Shown: positions 14,193-20,528 of the stretch, one piece after another
Position numbering within the stretch: position 1 is the stretch's first letter
Layout: every line of letters begins with the position of its first letter
Notes under the pieces: generated by a model
What the model saw: only the letters and a program-made list of their open reading frames with translations
Databases searched by the model: none
What the model was told of the DNA's origin: nothing
Assembly (NCBI GenBank): GCA_938036785.1
Contig: CALHWE010000009.1
Span: forward strand, 1-22,956
Source: an uncultured Candidatus Saccharibacteria bacterium
Lineage (GTDB): Bacteria > Patescibacteriota > Saccharimonadia > Saccharimonadales > Saccharimonadaceae
DNA: 22,956 bases
Direction of reading: 5' to 3'
Position numbers and translations under genes: made by a program

Positions 14193-14342
14193 AAAAAAAT
14201 CCCAGACTCACCCCAGGCGCTTGATATTCCCCTGCATGATGCAAGGTGGGTTTCCTCATCCATACCCACGGGTATGGTGAATGTTGGAATCCCTATCATA
14301 TGATGTTAGGAAAATCATACACGCCTGATGTTCATCTGGGAC
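14193..14342 (-). ncRNA. 150-nt RNA with own promoter, 6S-like outline
   Basis: A promoter (14349-14378) starts transcription at about 14342. The 5' CCCAGA pairs with TCTGGG (14201-14206), directly before T7, so the closing stem doubles as terminator. Inward comes CAGGCG/CGCCTG, then a large open middle. In its 3' strand lies a small hairpin (CCTTGCA-TCA-TGCAGGG). The long apical arm is GGGATTCC...GGAAACCC, capped by CCATACC-CGTG-GGTATGG. Closing stem, open middle with a small 3' hairpin, and long bulged apical arm is the layout of 6S RNA, which binds RNA polymerase as a promoter mimic. It is somewhat short for 6S. It has no SRP or tmRNA motifs. The identity is inference; that it is an expressed RNA is better supported. 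Confidence 0.55.
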
Positions 14343-14348
14343 ACTCTT

Positions 14349-14378
14349 AGTATACCACAGAATGGTAAGCGGCGTCAC
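14349..14378 (-). promoter_or_regulatory. promoter of the 150-nt RNA
   Basis: -35 GTGACG (14373-14378), 18-nt spacer ending in TGG (extended -10), -10 TATACT (14349-14354). Confidence 0.65.
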
Positions 14379-14591
14379 ATTTGCGGTATTGTGAGATCCT
14401 CATACCCTCTTCCTTAGTGCTAAACATGTCAATATCTGCTGAATATTAACCCCTTATATTGATGTTTAATCTGCTAGTGCTCATAACAGACACTCACCTC
14501 TGTACGAGAGACAGCCTCATTCAATCTCCCACCAAGCTAGCCTACAATCTAAACCCTGTACCAGGCCAGGTAAAAGGCTCAATTCCTGCTC

Positions 14592-15227
14592 CTAACCAAG
14601 CGACACGCCAAACACCAGCGAGAAAAGCTGCAAGATACCCCTGATAGCCGCCATCATCACATTGCCAATAGCCGAGCTGCCGACCAATACCAGCACAAAG
14701 ACCAGCATCACACCGTACTGCTCCACCACTTCCATGCCGCGGCGCACAAACTCCGGTGCCAAAGCATACAGCACGCGCGAACCATCGAGCGGTGGGATAG
14801 GCAGCATATTAAAGACAAAGAAACCAAGATTCACACTCACCGCTGTAGCAAGCAGCGGCTGCACCACTGGCCCAGCGACCGTCGCATATAGGCCAAAGCA
14901 GATGAAGGCAATGACGAAGTTCGTCAGCGGTCCAGCGAGCCCCACCAGCGCTGCGCCCCATTCGTCACCCCGCACTCGCTCGGGGTTGTACGGCACTGGC
15001 TTGGCCCCACCAAACACCGGTAAACCCAGCAGTGCCAAGCTCAGTGGCAAAAGGATGGTCAAGAATGGATCAATATGATGCAGTGGATTAAGCGTCAAAC
15101 GCCCCTGCTCCTTAGCCGTATCATCGCCCAGCCAGTACGCCATAAAGCCATGCATCGCCTCGTGCAGCGTCATTGAGATAAGAATAACGACAAGGACGAT
15201 AATGAGGTGAGCGATATCAATATGCAT
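14592..15227 (-). CDS. M50 family site-2-type intramembrane metalloprotease
   Basis: 211 residues, nearly all hydrophobic. HEAMH (residues 22-26) is the HExxH zinc and catalytic motif in the first membrane helix. NMLPIPPLDG (140-149) supplies the third zinc ligand, Asp148. GAALVGLAGPLTNFVIA is the family's middle motif. This compact form without a PDZ domain is the M50B class, which cleaves substrates within the membrane in regulated proteolysis; the substrate is unknown. It is divergent from rpmB. An extended -10 lies 6 nt before the ATG, and there is no SD. Confidence 0.92.
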   Translation of the reverse strand: MHIDIAHLIIVLVVILISMTLHEAMHGFMAYWLGDDTAKEQGRLTLNPLHHIDPFLTILLPLSLALLGLPVFGGAKPVPYNPERVRGDEWGAALVGLAGPLTNFVIAFICFGLYATVAGPVVQPLLATAVSVNLGFFVFNMLPIPPLDGSRVLYALAPEFVRRGMEVVEQYGVMLVFVLVLVGSSAIGNVMMAAIRGILQLFSLVFGVSLG

Positions 15228-15233
15228 TTCTTT

Positions 15234-15242
15234 ATTGTATCA
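15234..15242 (-). promoter_or_regulatory. promoter of the M50 protease gene, leaderless type
   Basis: TGATACAAT on the minus strand (extended -10, TACAAT at 15234-15239), followed by AAAGAA and the ATG at 15225-15227. No good -35 is seen. Confidence 0.55.
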
Positions 15243-15257
15243 CATTGCCTACCCGCC

Positions 15258-15286
15258 TTGACATTGCCTCCGTGGCAGCGTATACT
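15258..15286 (+). promoter_or_regulatory. rpmB promoter
   Basis: Perfect -35 TTGACA (15258-15263), 17 nt, -10 TATACT (15281-15286). The start near 15293 gives a leader of about 36 nt. Confidence 0.8.
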
Positions 15287-15328
15287 AATACAGATTGTAA
15301 TAATATAAGTTATAAGTGGAATAAGAAT

Positions 15329-15553
15329 ATGGCAGCACGATGTGAACTGACTGGCAAGGGTAAGCAATTCGGCAACAATGTGAGCTTCTCGTTGCGACGC
15401 ACCAAGCGAGTCTTCAAACCAAACCTTCAGAAAAAGACCTTCGTTGTAGATGGGCAAAAGGTCACTATGGTTCTCTCGACCAAGGCGATCCGTACCCTCA
15501 AGAAAAAAGGCCTGCTCACCAGCGCCAAGACAAAGGCCAAGGCTGCGGCGTAG
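15329..15553 (+). CDS. rpmB: 50S ribosomal protein L28 (bL28)
   Basis: From the ATG at 15329 the product has 74 residues: MAARCELTGKGKQFGNNVSF is the classical bL28 start. RRTKRVFKPNLQKK and VLSTKAIRTLKKKG follow, then a basic Ala/Lys tail. The frame is open upstream to 15245 but that start lies before the promoter. The SD is weak (AAGTGGA). It is a single-gene unit with its own promoter and terminator. Confidence 0.95.
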   Translation: MAARCELTGKGKQFGNNVSFSLRRTKRVFKPNLQKKTFVVDGQKVTMVLSTKAIRTLKKKGLLTSAKTKAKAAA

Positions 15554-15581
15554 CCGCCTAGAGCAAACGATAACTGTAAAT

Positions 15582-15607
15582 ATATCCCCTTTCATAGGGG
15601 ATATTTT
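15582..15607 (+). terminator. rpmB terminator, possibly bidirectional
   Basis: ATATCCCCT (15582-15590), loop TTCAT, AGGGGATAT (15596-15604), then TTT. It sits between the convergent rpmB and arsR stops and may serve both. Confidence 0.75.
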
Positions 15608-15612
15608 AGTGG

Positions 15613-15918
15613 TTACTTCGCTTTATCTAACTCAGCAATCGTCGCGAGCACACCAGCGAACTGCCGAGCAAACTCTGGCCGCAGCACCAGTACACGCTGG
15701 GTGCCAACCGCTTCGCTGGTGACGATACCTGCCTCGCGCAGGACTTTGCAGTGGTGTGAGACAGTCGAGAGTGAGAGATTATGATCGATCTGGCTGCAGC
15801 CCAACCGCCCCTCTGCAGCCAAGCGACGGACAATCCGCAGCCGCAGAGGATCGGACAGGGCGGCAAAGACATGCTCTGGTGCGAGTGCGTCAGTTGGGGT
15901 GTTTCGTTGGGATGTCAT
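15613..15918 (-). CDS. ArsR-family winged-helix repressor
   Basis: 101 residues. ALSDPLRLRIVRRL (20-33) and the recognition helix LSLSTVSHHCKVLREAGIV (48-66, split as LSLSTVSHH and CKVLREAGIV) are the ArsR wHTH signature. The ELCVCD metal motif of ArsR/SmtB sensors is absent; the cysteines are Cys41 and Cys57 only. The inducer may thus not be a metal. The ATG overlaps the stop of the MFS gene (ATGA), so it is the second gene of the exporter operon and a probable autorepressor at the paired palindromes 17106-17150. Confidence 0.9.
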   Translation of the reverse strand: MTSQRNTPTDALAPEHVFAALSDPLRLRIVRRLAAEGRLGCSQIDHNLSLSTVSHHCKVLREAGIVTSEAVGTQRVLVLRPEFARQFAGVLATIAELDKAK

Positions 15919-17090
15919 TTCCTTTGTATTGTCTCATACCTGCTGGTCATTGCCAAGGCAAGCACTACTACGCCGGCCGCTATGAGCGGAATGGCCTGCG
16001 CTGGCTGACTACTAATAATCGCACTACCTAGCATACCACCAAAGCCTTGACCAATGTAAATACTGGATGAATTGAGTGAAAGATTCAGCTGAGCCCGTTC
16101 TGGAGCAAGCGCAATGACGCGGTACTGCTGAGCAATCGTGGCAATCCAAGCACTAGCTGTCCATAATAGCACACTGCCACCAACGAGCCCAAGCGCGCCT
16201 GGCATCCCAGCCGCCACACCAAGCAAAGCAAGCGCCAACGCAAAGGCAAGCATTGCCCAGCGGGCCAGCCAAATGTGGGCAAAACGATCGGTCAGCCAGC
16301 CGCCTAGCACACCACCCAGGAGTGAGCCCACACCAAAGATGAGCAAAATCAGGCTAAAGTATTCGTGCAGACCCGCCTGCTGTACCACTGCACTCAGATA
16401 TGAAATCACACTGGTGCCAGCGACAAATATCACTACTGTTATCAATAACGTCAGTGCAACCTGACGATTAGCCAGGCCTGCTACTAATGTGCGAATCGTT
16501 GGTACCTGCTGCGCTGGCTGCGCCTCACGTGCCCGAATGCCCAGCACAATGCCGCACAACACCAGCACCGCAGCCACCGCCATTGCCCAAAACAGCGCGT
16601 GGTAGCCATAGCGCTCCCCCACAACCGAGCCTAGCGGCACAGCGAGCACCGTTGCCACCGTCATGCCTGTTGTAACGACGGAGATTGCCTTGCCACGATG
16701 CTTGGTTGGGGCAAGGCTAGTCGCCAAAGCCATTGCCGTTGGCATCATCATAGCTGAGCCCCATGCTGCCATCACTCGAGCTGCCATCATCCACACAAAT
16801 GACGACGCAAGCGCTGCCACTACATTACCAATTGCAAATATCGTCAGTGCTAGCACCAAGGTCGACCGCCGATTACGCCGCCCCATCACCATGCCACACA
16901 ATGGTGCCGCCAGTGCATACACCCACGCAAACACCGTTACCAAGAGGCCGGTCTGCCCCAGCGACACCCCAAGCTGCTGTGCCACCTGTGGCAATACCGC
17001 TGCCAGCATGAAGCCATCCGCCCCAATCACGAAGGCTCCTAGCGCTAGCACCGCAATCTTGCCCCACGGCGTGGTTGATTGTTGTTCCAT
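15915..17090 (-). CDS. MFS exporter (DHA1, AraJ/YdhP-like)
   Basis: 391 residues with about 12 membrane helices. Visible are the N-half start GAFVIGADGFMLAAVLPQVAQQLG, split as GAFVIGADGF and MLAAVLPQVAQQLG, and the MFS loop between helices 2 and 3 in degenerate form (GMVMGRRNRR). MMPTAMALATSLAPTKHRGKA lies between helices 4 and 5, and GGVLGGWLTDRF starts the second half. It resembles sugar or drug efflux permeases of the 12-TMS DHA1 group. The substrate is unknown. An AAGGAA SD lies before the ATG. It is the first gene of the operon with arsR, a typical substrate-induced exporter unit. Confidence 0.9.
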   Translation of the reverse strand: MEQQSTTPWGKIAVLALGAFVIGADGFMLAAVLPQVAQQLGVSLGQTGLLVTVFAWVYALAAPLCGMVMGRRNRRSTLVLALTIFAIGNVVAALASSFVWMMAARVMAAWGSAMMMPTAMALATSLAPTKHRGKAISVVTTGMTVATVLAVPLGSVVGERYGYHALFWAMAVAAVLVLCGIVLGIRAREAQPAQQVPTIRTLVAGLANRQVALTLLITVVIFVAGTSVISYLSAVVQQAGLHEYFSLILLIFGVGSLLGGVLGGWLTDRFAHIWLARWAMLAFALALALLGVAAGMPGALGLVGGSVLLWTASAWIATIAQQYRVIALAPERAQLNLSLNSSSIYIGQGFGGMLGSAIISSQPAQAIPLIAAGVVVLALAMTSRYETIQRK

Positions 17091-17105
17091 AAAACCGTTC
17101 CTTTC

Positions 17106-17121
17106 TTCGATATAAATCGAA
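17106..17121. promoter_or_regulatory. operator O2, TTCGA-N6-TCGAA
   Basis: TTCGATATAAATCGAA is a 5-5 palindrome with a 6-bp centre. It is 16 bp before the MFS ATG, inside the leader. Same architecture as O1, 29 bp centre to centre. Confidence 0.6.
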
Positions 17122-17134
17122 ATAATAGTGGTAT

Positions 17135-17150
17135 TTCGAAGTGTATCGAA
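17135..17150. promoter_or_regulatory. operator O1, TTCGA-N6-TCGAA around the -10
   Basis: TTCGAAGTGTATCGAA. The 6-bp centre is exactly the -10 hexamer of the MFS promoter (TACACT on the minus strand), so a bound dimer would block polymerase. The likely ligand is the operon's own ArsR protein. Confidence 0.65.
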
Positions 17151-17168
17151 TTTAGTGCGCTATGTCAA
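17140..17168 (-). promoter_or_regulatory. promoter of the MFS-arsR operon
   Basis: Perfect -35 TTGACA (17163-17168), 17-nt spacer, -10 TACACT (17140-17145). The start near 17133 leaves a ~43-nt leader containing O2. Confidence 0.8.
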
Positions 17169-17364
17169 ATCGACCACATTATGACAATGATTTCACTATG
17201 AATCTCACAATCCTCATCACTGTCTCGCACTCATTTCTTGAGAAAACTATAGGGACTAACCCCATCTTACCCATCAATCCACCAACACTCGTGCTGGCTA
17301 CAACTAATATTCATACCCCACCAGATAAAACAGCGAGGAGAAAAACGGAGTAAAGATGTATCAT

Positions 17365-17392
17365 AAAAACCAGCCTCTCCACGAGGCTGGTT
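17365..17392 (-). terminator. terminator of the thrS operon
   Basis: On the minus strand AACCAGCCTC, loop GTGGA, GAGGCTGGTT, then TTT. A 10-bp perfect stem about 20 nt after the stop of the last gene. Confidence 0.8.
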
Positions 17393-17412
17393 GCGCTTGG
17401 GGTATATGAATC

Positions 17413-18048
17413 CTAACTTCGAGCCAGCTCAAACACCGTCAGCACTTCGGGTAGGTTGCTCGCTGTTTTGATTTTGAGCTTGGGCTTTTGCTCGACTGGC
17501 GCACCAAGCTCCTTCTCAAAGACCTCCACGGTGTCTTGCGGTACTTCGTACTGCAACGCACTATCAGCATAGTGGACGGGCACCACCACTCGTGGCTCGA
17601 TCTTGCGAATAATGGCGGCAGCACTTGTCGCATCCAGCGTGTAGCCATAGCCACCCACTGGAATAATGACAATGTCGATCACCCCCAGTGCCTCGAGCTG
17701 AGCGTCAGTAAGCTCTGGCGCGATATTACCAATCACCGCAATGCGAATATCGCCACACTCAATGCGATACACCGTCGAGAGCTGCTCGCTCTCTGGCGTG
17801 TCGATGTGGCGCGTGGCTGCAATGCCGCGGATGGTATAGTCGCCCACCTCATACTCGCCAGGCTGATTGATGATAAGGCGCGCCTCGGGGCTATTTACCG
17901 CAAAGCGCTCTTCGGTCGCAAGCTCTACTGCGTCCTTCGTCTTGGCGTCCTTCAGGCCGAGCAACGATAGTTTGGGGTCGACCGCCAGCGTGGTTTTTTT
18001 CGTCGCAACGATGACTGTGTTGCCGCCTTTGTATTCGATATCAAGCAT
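17413..18048 (-). CDS. MBL-fold protein without the HxHxDH metal motif
   Basis: 211 residues resembling the Lactamase_B_3/UlaG-like proteins. GEYEVGDYTIRGI (64-76) and IDIVIIPVGGYGYTLDATSAAAII (124-147, split after GGYGY) match. So does the distal RVVVPVHY with His159. Where metal-dependent members have HxHxDH, this one has IAATRHIDTPESEQ, so only the late Asp139 and His159 ligands remain. It may bind little metal or none. The ATG overlaps the upstream wHTH stop by 8 nt, with AAGGAG 6 nt ahead, so it is the tightly coupled last gene of the thrS operon. Activity unknown. Confidence 0.8.
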   Translation of the reverse strand: MLDIEYKGGNTVIVATKKTTLAVDPKLSLLGLKDAKTKDAVELATEERFAVNSPEARLIINQPGEYEVGDYTIRGIAATRHIDTPESEQLSTVYRIECGDIRIAVIGNIAPELTDAQLEALGVIDIVIIPVGGYGYTLDATSAAAIIRKIEPRVVVPVHYADSALQYEVPQDTVEVFEKELGAPVEQKPKLKIKTASNLPEVLTVFELARS

Positions 18049-18652
18049 GATTCTCTCCTTCGTCTTCTTTTAATATATTATCAACGTCTACCAATACGGT
18101 ATGCTTGTTGGTCAGAATGGTAGTGATGAAGCGGTCGCGCACGCTCAGCCGGTAATAGAACTCGTCGTAGCTCAGGATGCTATACGTCAGCTCGCGCCCC
18201 TCCTGCCGCTCGATAACTGCCACCACGCTGCGCACCTTGGCAGCCGAGAGGTTACCCACCAGCAGCAGGTCGATCGTACTGGCCGAGCCCTTCACTAGGG
18301 CCCCCGCCGCAATCGCCACACGCAGGCGCGGCAGCTGCATAATCGCATCTTGCCAAGCCGGCCGGTAGCCCGACTTGTTCTTGGCTGGAGCGATTTTTTG
18401 ATCAGCAAAGATGACGCGCAGCGGCGGATAATATTCGTACTGTTGGTTTACTTCGTAGTACAATTTGTTATCCACACTGTCGCTCGTAATGATCCCCACT
18501 TCCAGCATATTGAGCAGCTCACGGCGCACCGAATTAATCTGCTCATTAATCAGCCGCGTAATCTCGCGCACATAAAATGCCTTTCCTGGATTGTTCAAGA
18601 AAAGGTGGAGCAACTTCACACGAGTTTTTGATCCAAACAGTGCATCTATCAT
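18041..18652 (-). CDS. winged-helix protein with nucleotidyltransferase-like domain
   Basis: 203 residues. The N-terminal wHTH is LFGSKTRVKLLHLFLNNPG with FYVREITRLI and VRRELLNMLEVGII. The C-terminal half has VKGSASTIDLLLVG, a degenerate GS...D.D signature of minimal nucleotidyltransferases. It may be a DNA-binding protein with a dead or altered NTase domain, an arrangement frequent in CPR genomes (recalled, not checked). The start at ATG 18650-18652 is preferred over the TTG at 18664 because GGTGA lies 5 nt upstream. It follows miaA by about 26 bp and overlaps the MBL gene. It could regulate a neighbour but no site was identified. Confidence 0.75.
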   Translation of the reverse strand: MIDALFGSKTRVKLLHLFLNNPGKAFYVREITRLINEQINSVRRELLNMLEVGIITSDSVDNKLYYEVNQQYEYYPPLRVIFADQKIAPAKNKSGYRPAWQDAIMQLPRLRVAIAAGALVKGSASTIDLLLVGNLSAAKVRSVVAVIERQEGRELTYSILSYDEFYYRLSVRDRFITTILTNKHTVLVDVDNILKEDEGENHA

Positions 18653-18678
18653 TACGGTCACCAACTAGATTTATGGTA

Positions 18679-19584
18679 TCACATCTGGTGCGCTTGCGCG
18701 AGCACCCGATCAAGGTAGGCCTCAGCATCCTCTAGGTCACACCATACAATATCGGGGTTACGTCGCAGCCAGGTCATCTGCCGCTTGGCCAGGTGCCAAT
18801 CTGCTGTACAAAATGCCGCTTTGGCTTGCTCAAGCGTATACTCGCCCTGTTGTAATTTATGTATAATTGGGTAGATATTCCCCGTCATTGCTTCACTGTC
18901 CCAGCCATAGTGGGCTGCTAATTCTGTCGCTTCTTGCACAACACCATGCGCAAAAAGCTGCTCTGTCCGCTTAGCAATGCGCTCACGCAGGACATCACGT
19001 GGTGTTGCAATACCTACAACCCATGTATTTTTATCAACATGCGCTGACCTCTGTAACTGTTGTCCTTCTCGCACTATTGTATTAATGACATGCCTTTTGT
19101 TGTATTTATTATTGGGTAATTCTATGTTGTGCACTCGACAATGTTCGTGCAAAGTTTCTATAGAATAGCCCTGTAACTGCTGCATAAGCTTTTTGTTCAC
19201 CGTCGGAAATTGAAATTTATACAACACTGCATCGACATACAAGCCTGTCCCACCGACGAGAAACGGGATGCGCCCACGCTGGCGAATAGCCGCAATCTGC
19301 TTATTAGCATAGCGCTGAAAATCCACTACCGTGAAGCGCTGGCCTGGCTCCACCAAGTCTAGCCCCCAGTGTGGCACAAGGGCTTGCTCATGCGGCGAGG
19401 GCTTGGCAGTGCCAATATCCATACCCTTGTAGATGGTGCGCGAATCGGCGCAAATAATCTCACCACCGTACTGCCTGGCGAGACGAACTGCTAAGCTGGT
19501 CTTGCCGCTGGCGGTCGGCCCAACGATGGCAATGAGTGGCAGAGTGGCAGGCGTGAGAGGCGGTGTGCTATTTTTTGTGGGCAT
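18679..19584 (-). CDS. miaA: tRNA dimethylallyltransferase MiaA
   Basis: MiaA adds a dimethylallyl group to A37 of tRNAs reading UNN codons. 301 residues: P-loop GPTASGKTS near residue 22, ADSRTIYKGMDIGTAKP near 46 (the more common DSMQVYR is replaced by DSRTIYK), LVGGTGLYVDAVLY near 108, and KRQMTWLRRN near the C-terminus. Length is normal. The start overlaps the ATL gene by 17 nt, with AAAGG 8 nt upstream. It sits in the thrS operon, so two tRNA-directed enzymes share one T-box-controlled transcript. Confidence 0.95.
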   Translation of the reverse strand: MPTKNSTPPLTPATLPLIAIVGPTASGKTSLAVRLARQYGGEIICADSRTIYKGMDIGTAKPSPHEQALVPHWGLDLVEPGQRFTVVDFQRYANKQIAAIRQRGRIPFLVGGTGLYVDAVLYKFQFPTVNKKLMQQLQGYSIETLHEHCRVHNIELPNNKYNKRHVINTIVREGQQLQRSAHVDKNTWVVGIATPRDVLRERIAKRTEQLFAHGVVQEATELAAHYGWDSEAMTGNIYPIIHKLQQGEYTLEQAKAAFCTADWHLAKRQMTWLRRNPDIVWCDLEDAEAYLDRVLAQAHQM

Positions 19585-19918
19585 GCGAGCGACCTTTCAG
19601 ATTATTATGCGACGCGACATGTGGTTGCCAGCGACGCTGTGCAAAATCAACCACGCGGTACGAATCATCACACTGGATCCCATCGTGCTCAAGCAATTGC
19701 CGTTGCACTGCCTGCCCACCTGGAAAGCCAACCGCAAGGCCTCCCTTGCAATTCACAAGTCTATGCCACGGCAGCTCCTCCGGCCCACCGTGGGCAATCT
19801 CTCCTACTCGCCGTGCAGCATATGGGTGGCCAGCAAAAGCTGCCAAGTCGCCATAGGTTGTCACTGTATCATCCGGTAGCTGTGCCATCAGCTCGTAGAC
19901 GGCATCACGCAGGCTCAT
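19568..19918 (-). CDS. alkyltransferase-like (ATL) DNA-binding protein of the MGMT family
   Basis: ATL proteins bind O6-alkylguanine, flip the base and hand the lesion to nucleotide excision repair. 116 residues from the ATG at 19916-19918. The motif PWHRLVN (50-56) has Trp51 where the MGMT methyl acceptor Cys would be (PCHR), so it cannot transfer the alkyl group. The ARRVG segment holds the base-flipping Arg37. The frame can be opened six codons further at a TTG (19936). It overlaps the deoxyribonucleotidase-like gene by 14 nt and miaA by 17 nt. Confidence 0.88.
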   Translation of the reverse strand: MSLRDAVYELMAQLPDDTVTTYGDLAAFAGHPYAARRVGEIAHGGPEELPWHRLVNCKGGLAVGFPGGQAVQRQLLEHDGIQCDDSYRVVDFAQRRWQPHVASHNNLKGRSHAHKK

Positions 19919-20528
19919 CGCTGGCAAGTCGCTCAATTGCCACCTCCACTTCGTACCAATTTGTGCAGCGCACTACCCCAGCTGGCAGTGTTGTGGCTTG
20001 GTTCCAAGCATAATCGCCAAAGAGCAGCGCGTTGCGGCCATGCGCTGCCACCGCTTGGCAGTGCTTGAGCTGGTCGTCGATCAGCACATCGGCATTAATC
20101 TGCACCACCAACTCTGCCTTGGTGGCAAGGTGCGAACCATCCGTCAGCTCATCCCAAATGCCCGAGAAGTAGACTGATGTACTGGCGAAGATACCCGGAA
20201 AATGCTCGTCGATCCAGGCCATTGTATCGCTTTTCACTCGCAAGTGACGTGATGTCGCAATCATCAAGTGATGCTGCTGTGCCAAGCGCTCCAGTACCTC
20301 CAGCGCACCGCCAATGTGTCCATAGCCCGTACCGAGGCCAGCATCCATCAGCTCGGCACTGCGCCGTTTCACTTCAGCATTATCCACCTGCCACATCTTG
20401 GCCCAGTGCTCATCATAATCATCGACCGTCAGGTTCGTCCCCCAGCGCTGGTTGCTAAAGGCGACGATGCCAGCGGCATTCTCCGCCAGCACGTCGTCGA
20501 CATCCACAGCAATGCGCAAGCGGCGCAT
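19905..20528 (-). CDS. HAD-like 5'(3')-deoxyribonucleotidase-type protein
   Basis: 207 residues. AVDVDDVLAENAAG (7-20) is HAD motif I with nucleophile Asp9 and acid/base Asp11, in the variant typical of 5'(3')-deoxyribonucleotidases and related 5'-nucleotidase-like proteins. MIATSRH supplies motif II and VLIDDQLKHC the acidic motif IV. It probably dephosphorylates a nucleotide or small phosphate; the substrate is unknown. The ATG shares one base with the thrS stop (TAATG), with GAGGAG 8 nt before it. Confidence 0.85.
   Translation of the reverse strand: MRRLRIAVDVDDVLAENAAGIVAFSNQRWGTNLTVDDYDEHWAKMWQVDNAEVKRRSAELMDAGLGTGYGHIGGALEVLERLAQQHHLMIATSRHLRVKSDTMAWIDEHFPGIFASTSVYFSGIWDELTDGSHLATKAELVVQINADVLIDDQLKHCQAVAAHGRNALLFGDYAWNQATTLPAGVVRCTNWYEVEVAIERLASDEPA

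Noticed and set aside
14459..14644. 61-codon plus-strand ORF
   Set aside because: No SD or family match, overlaps the M50 gene end.
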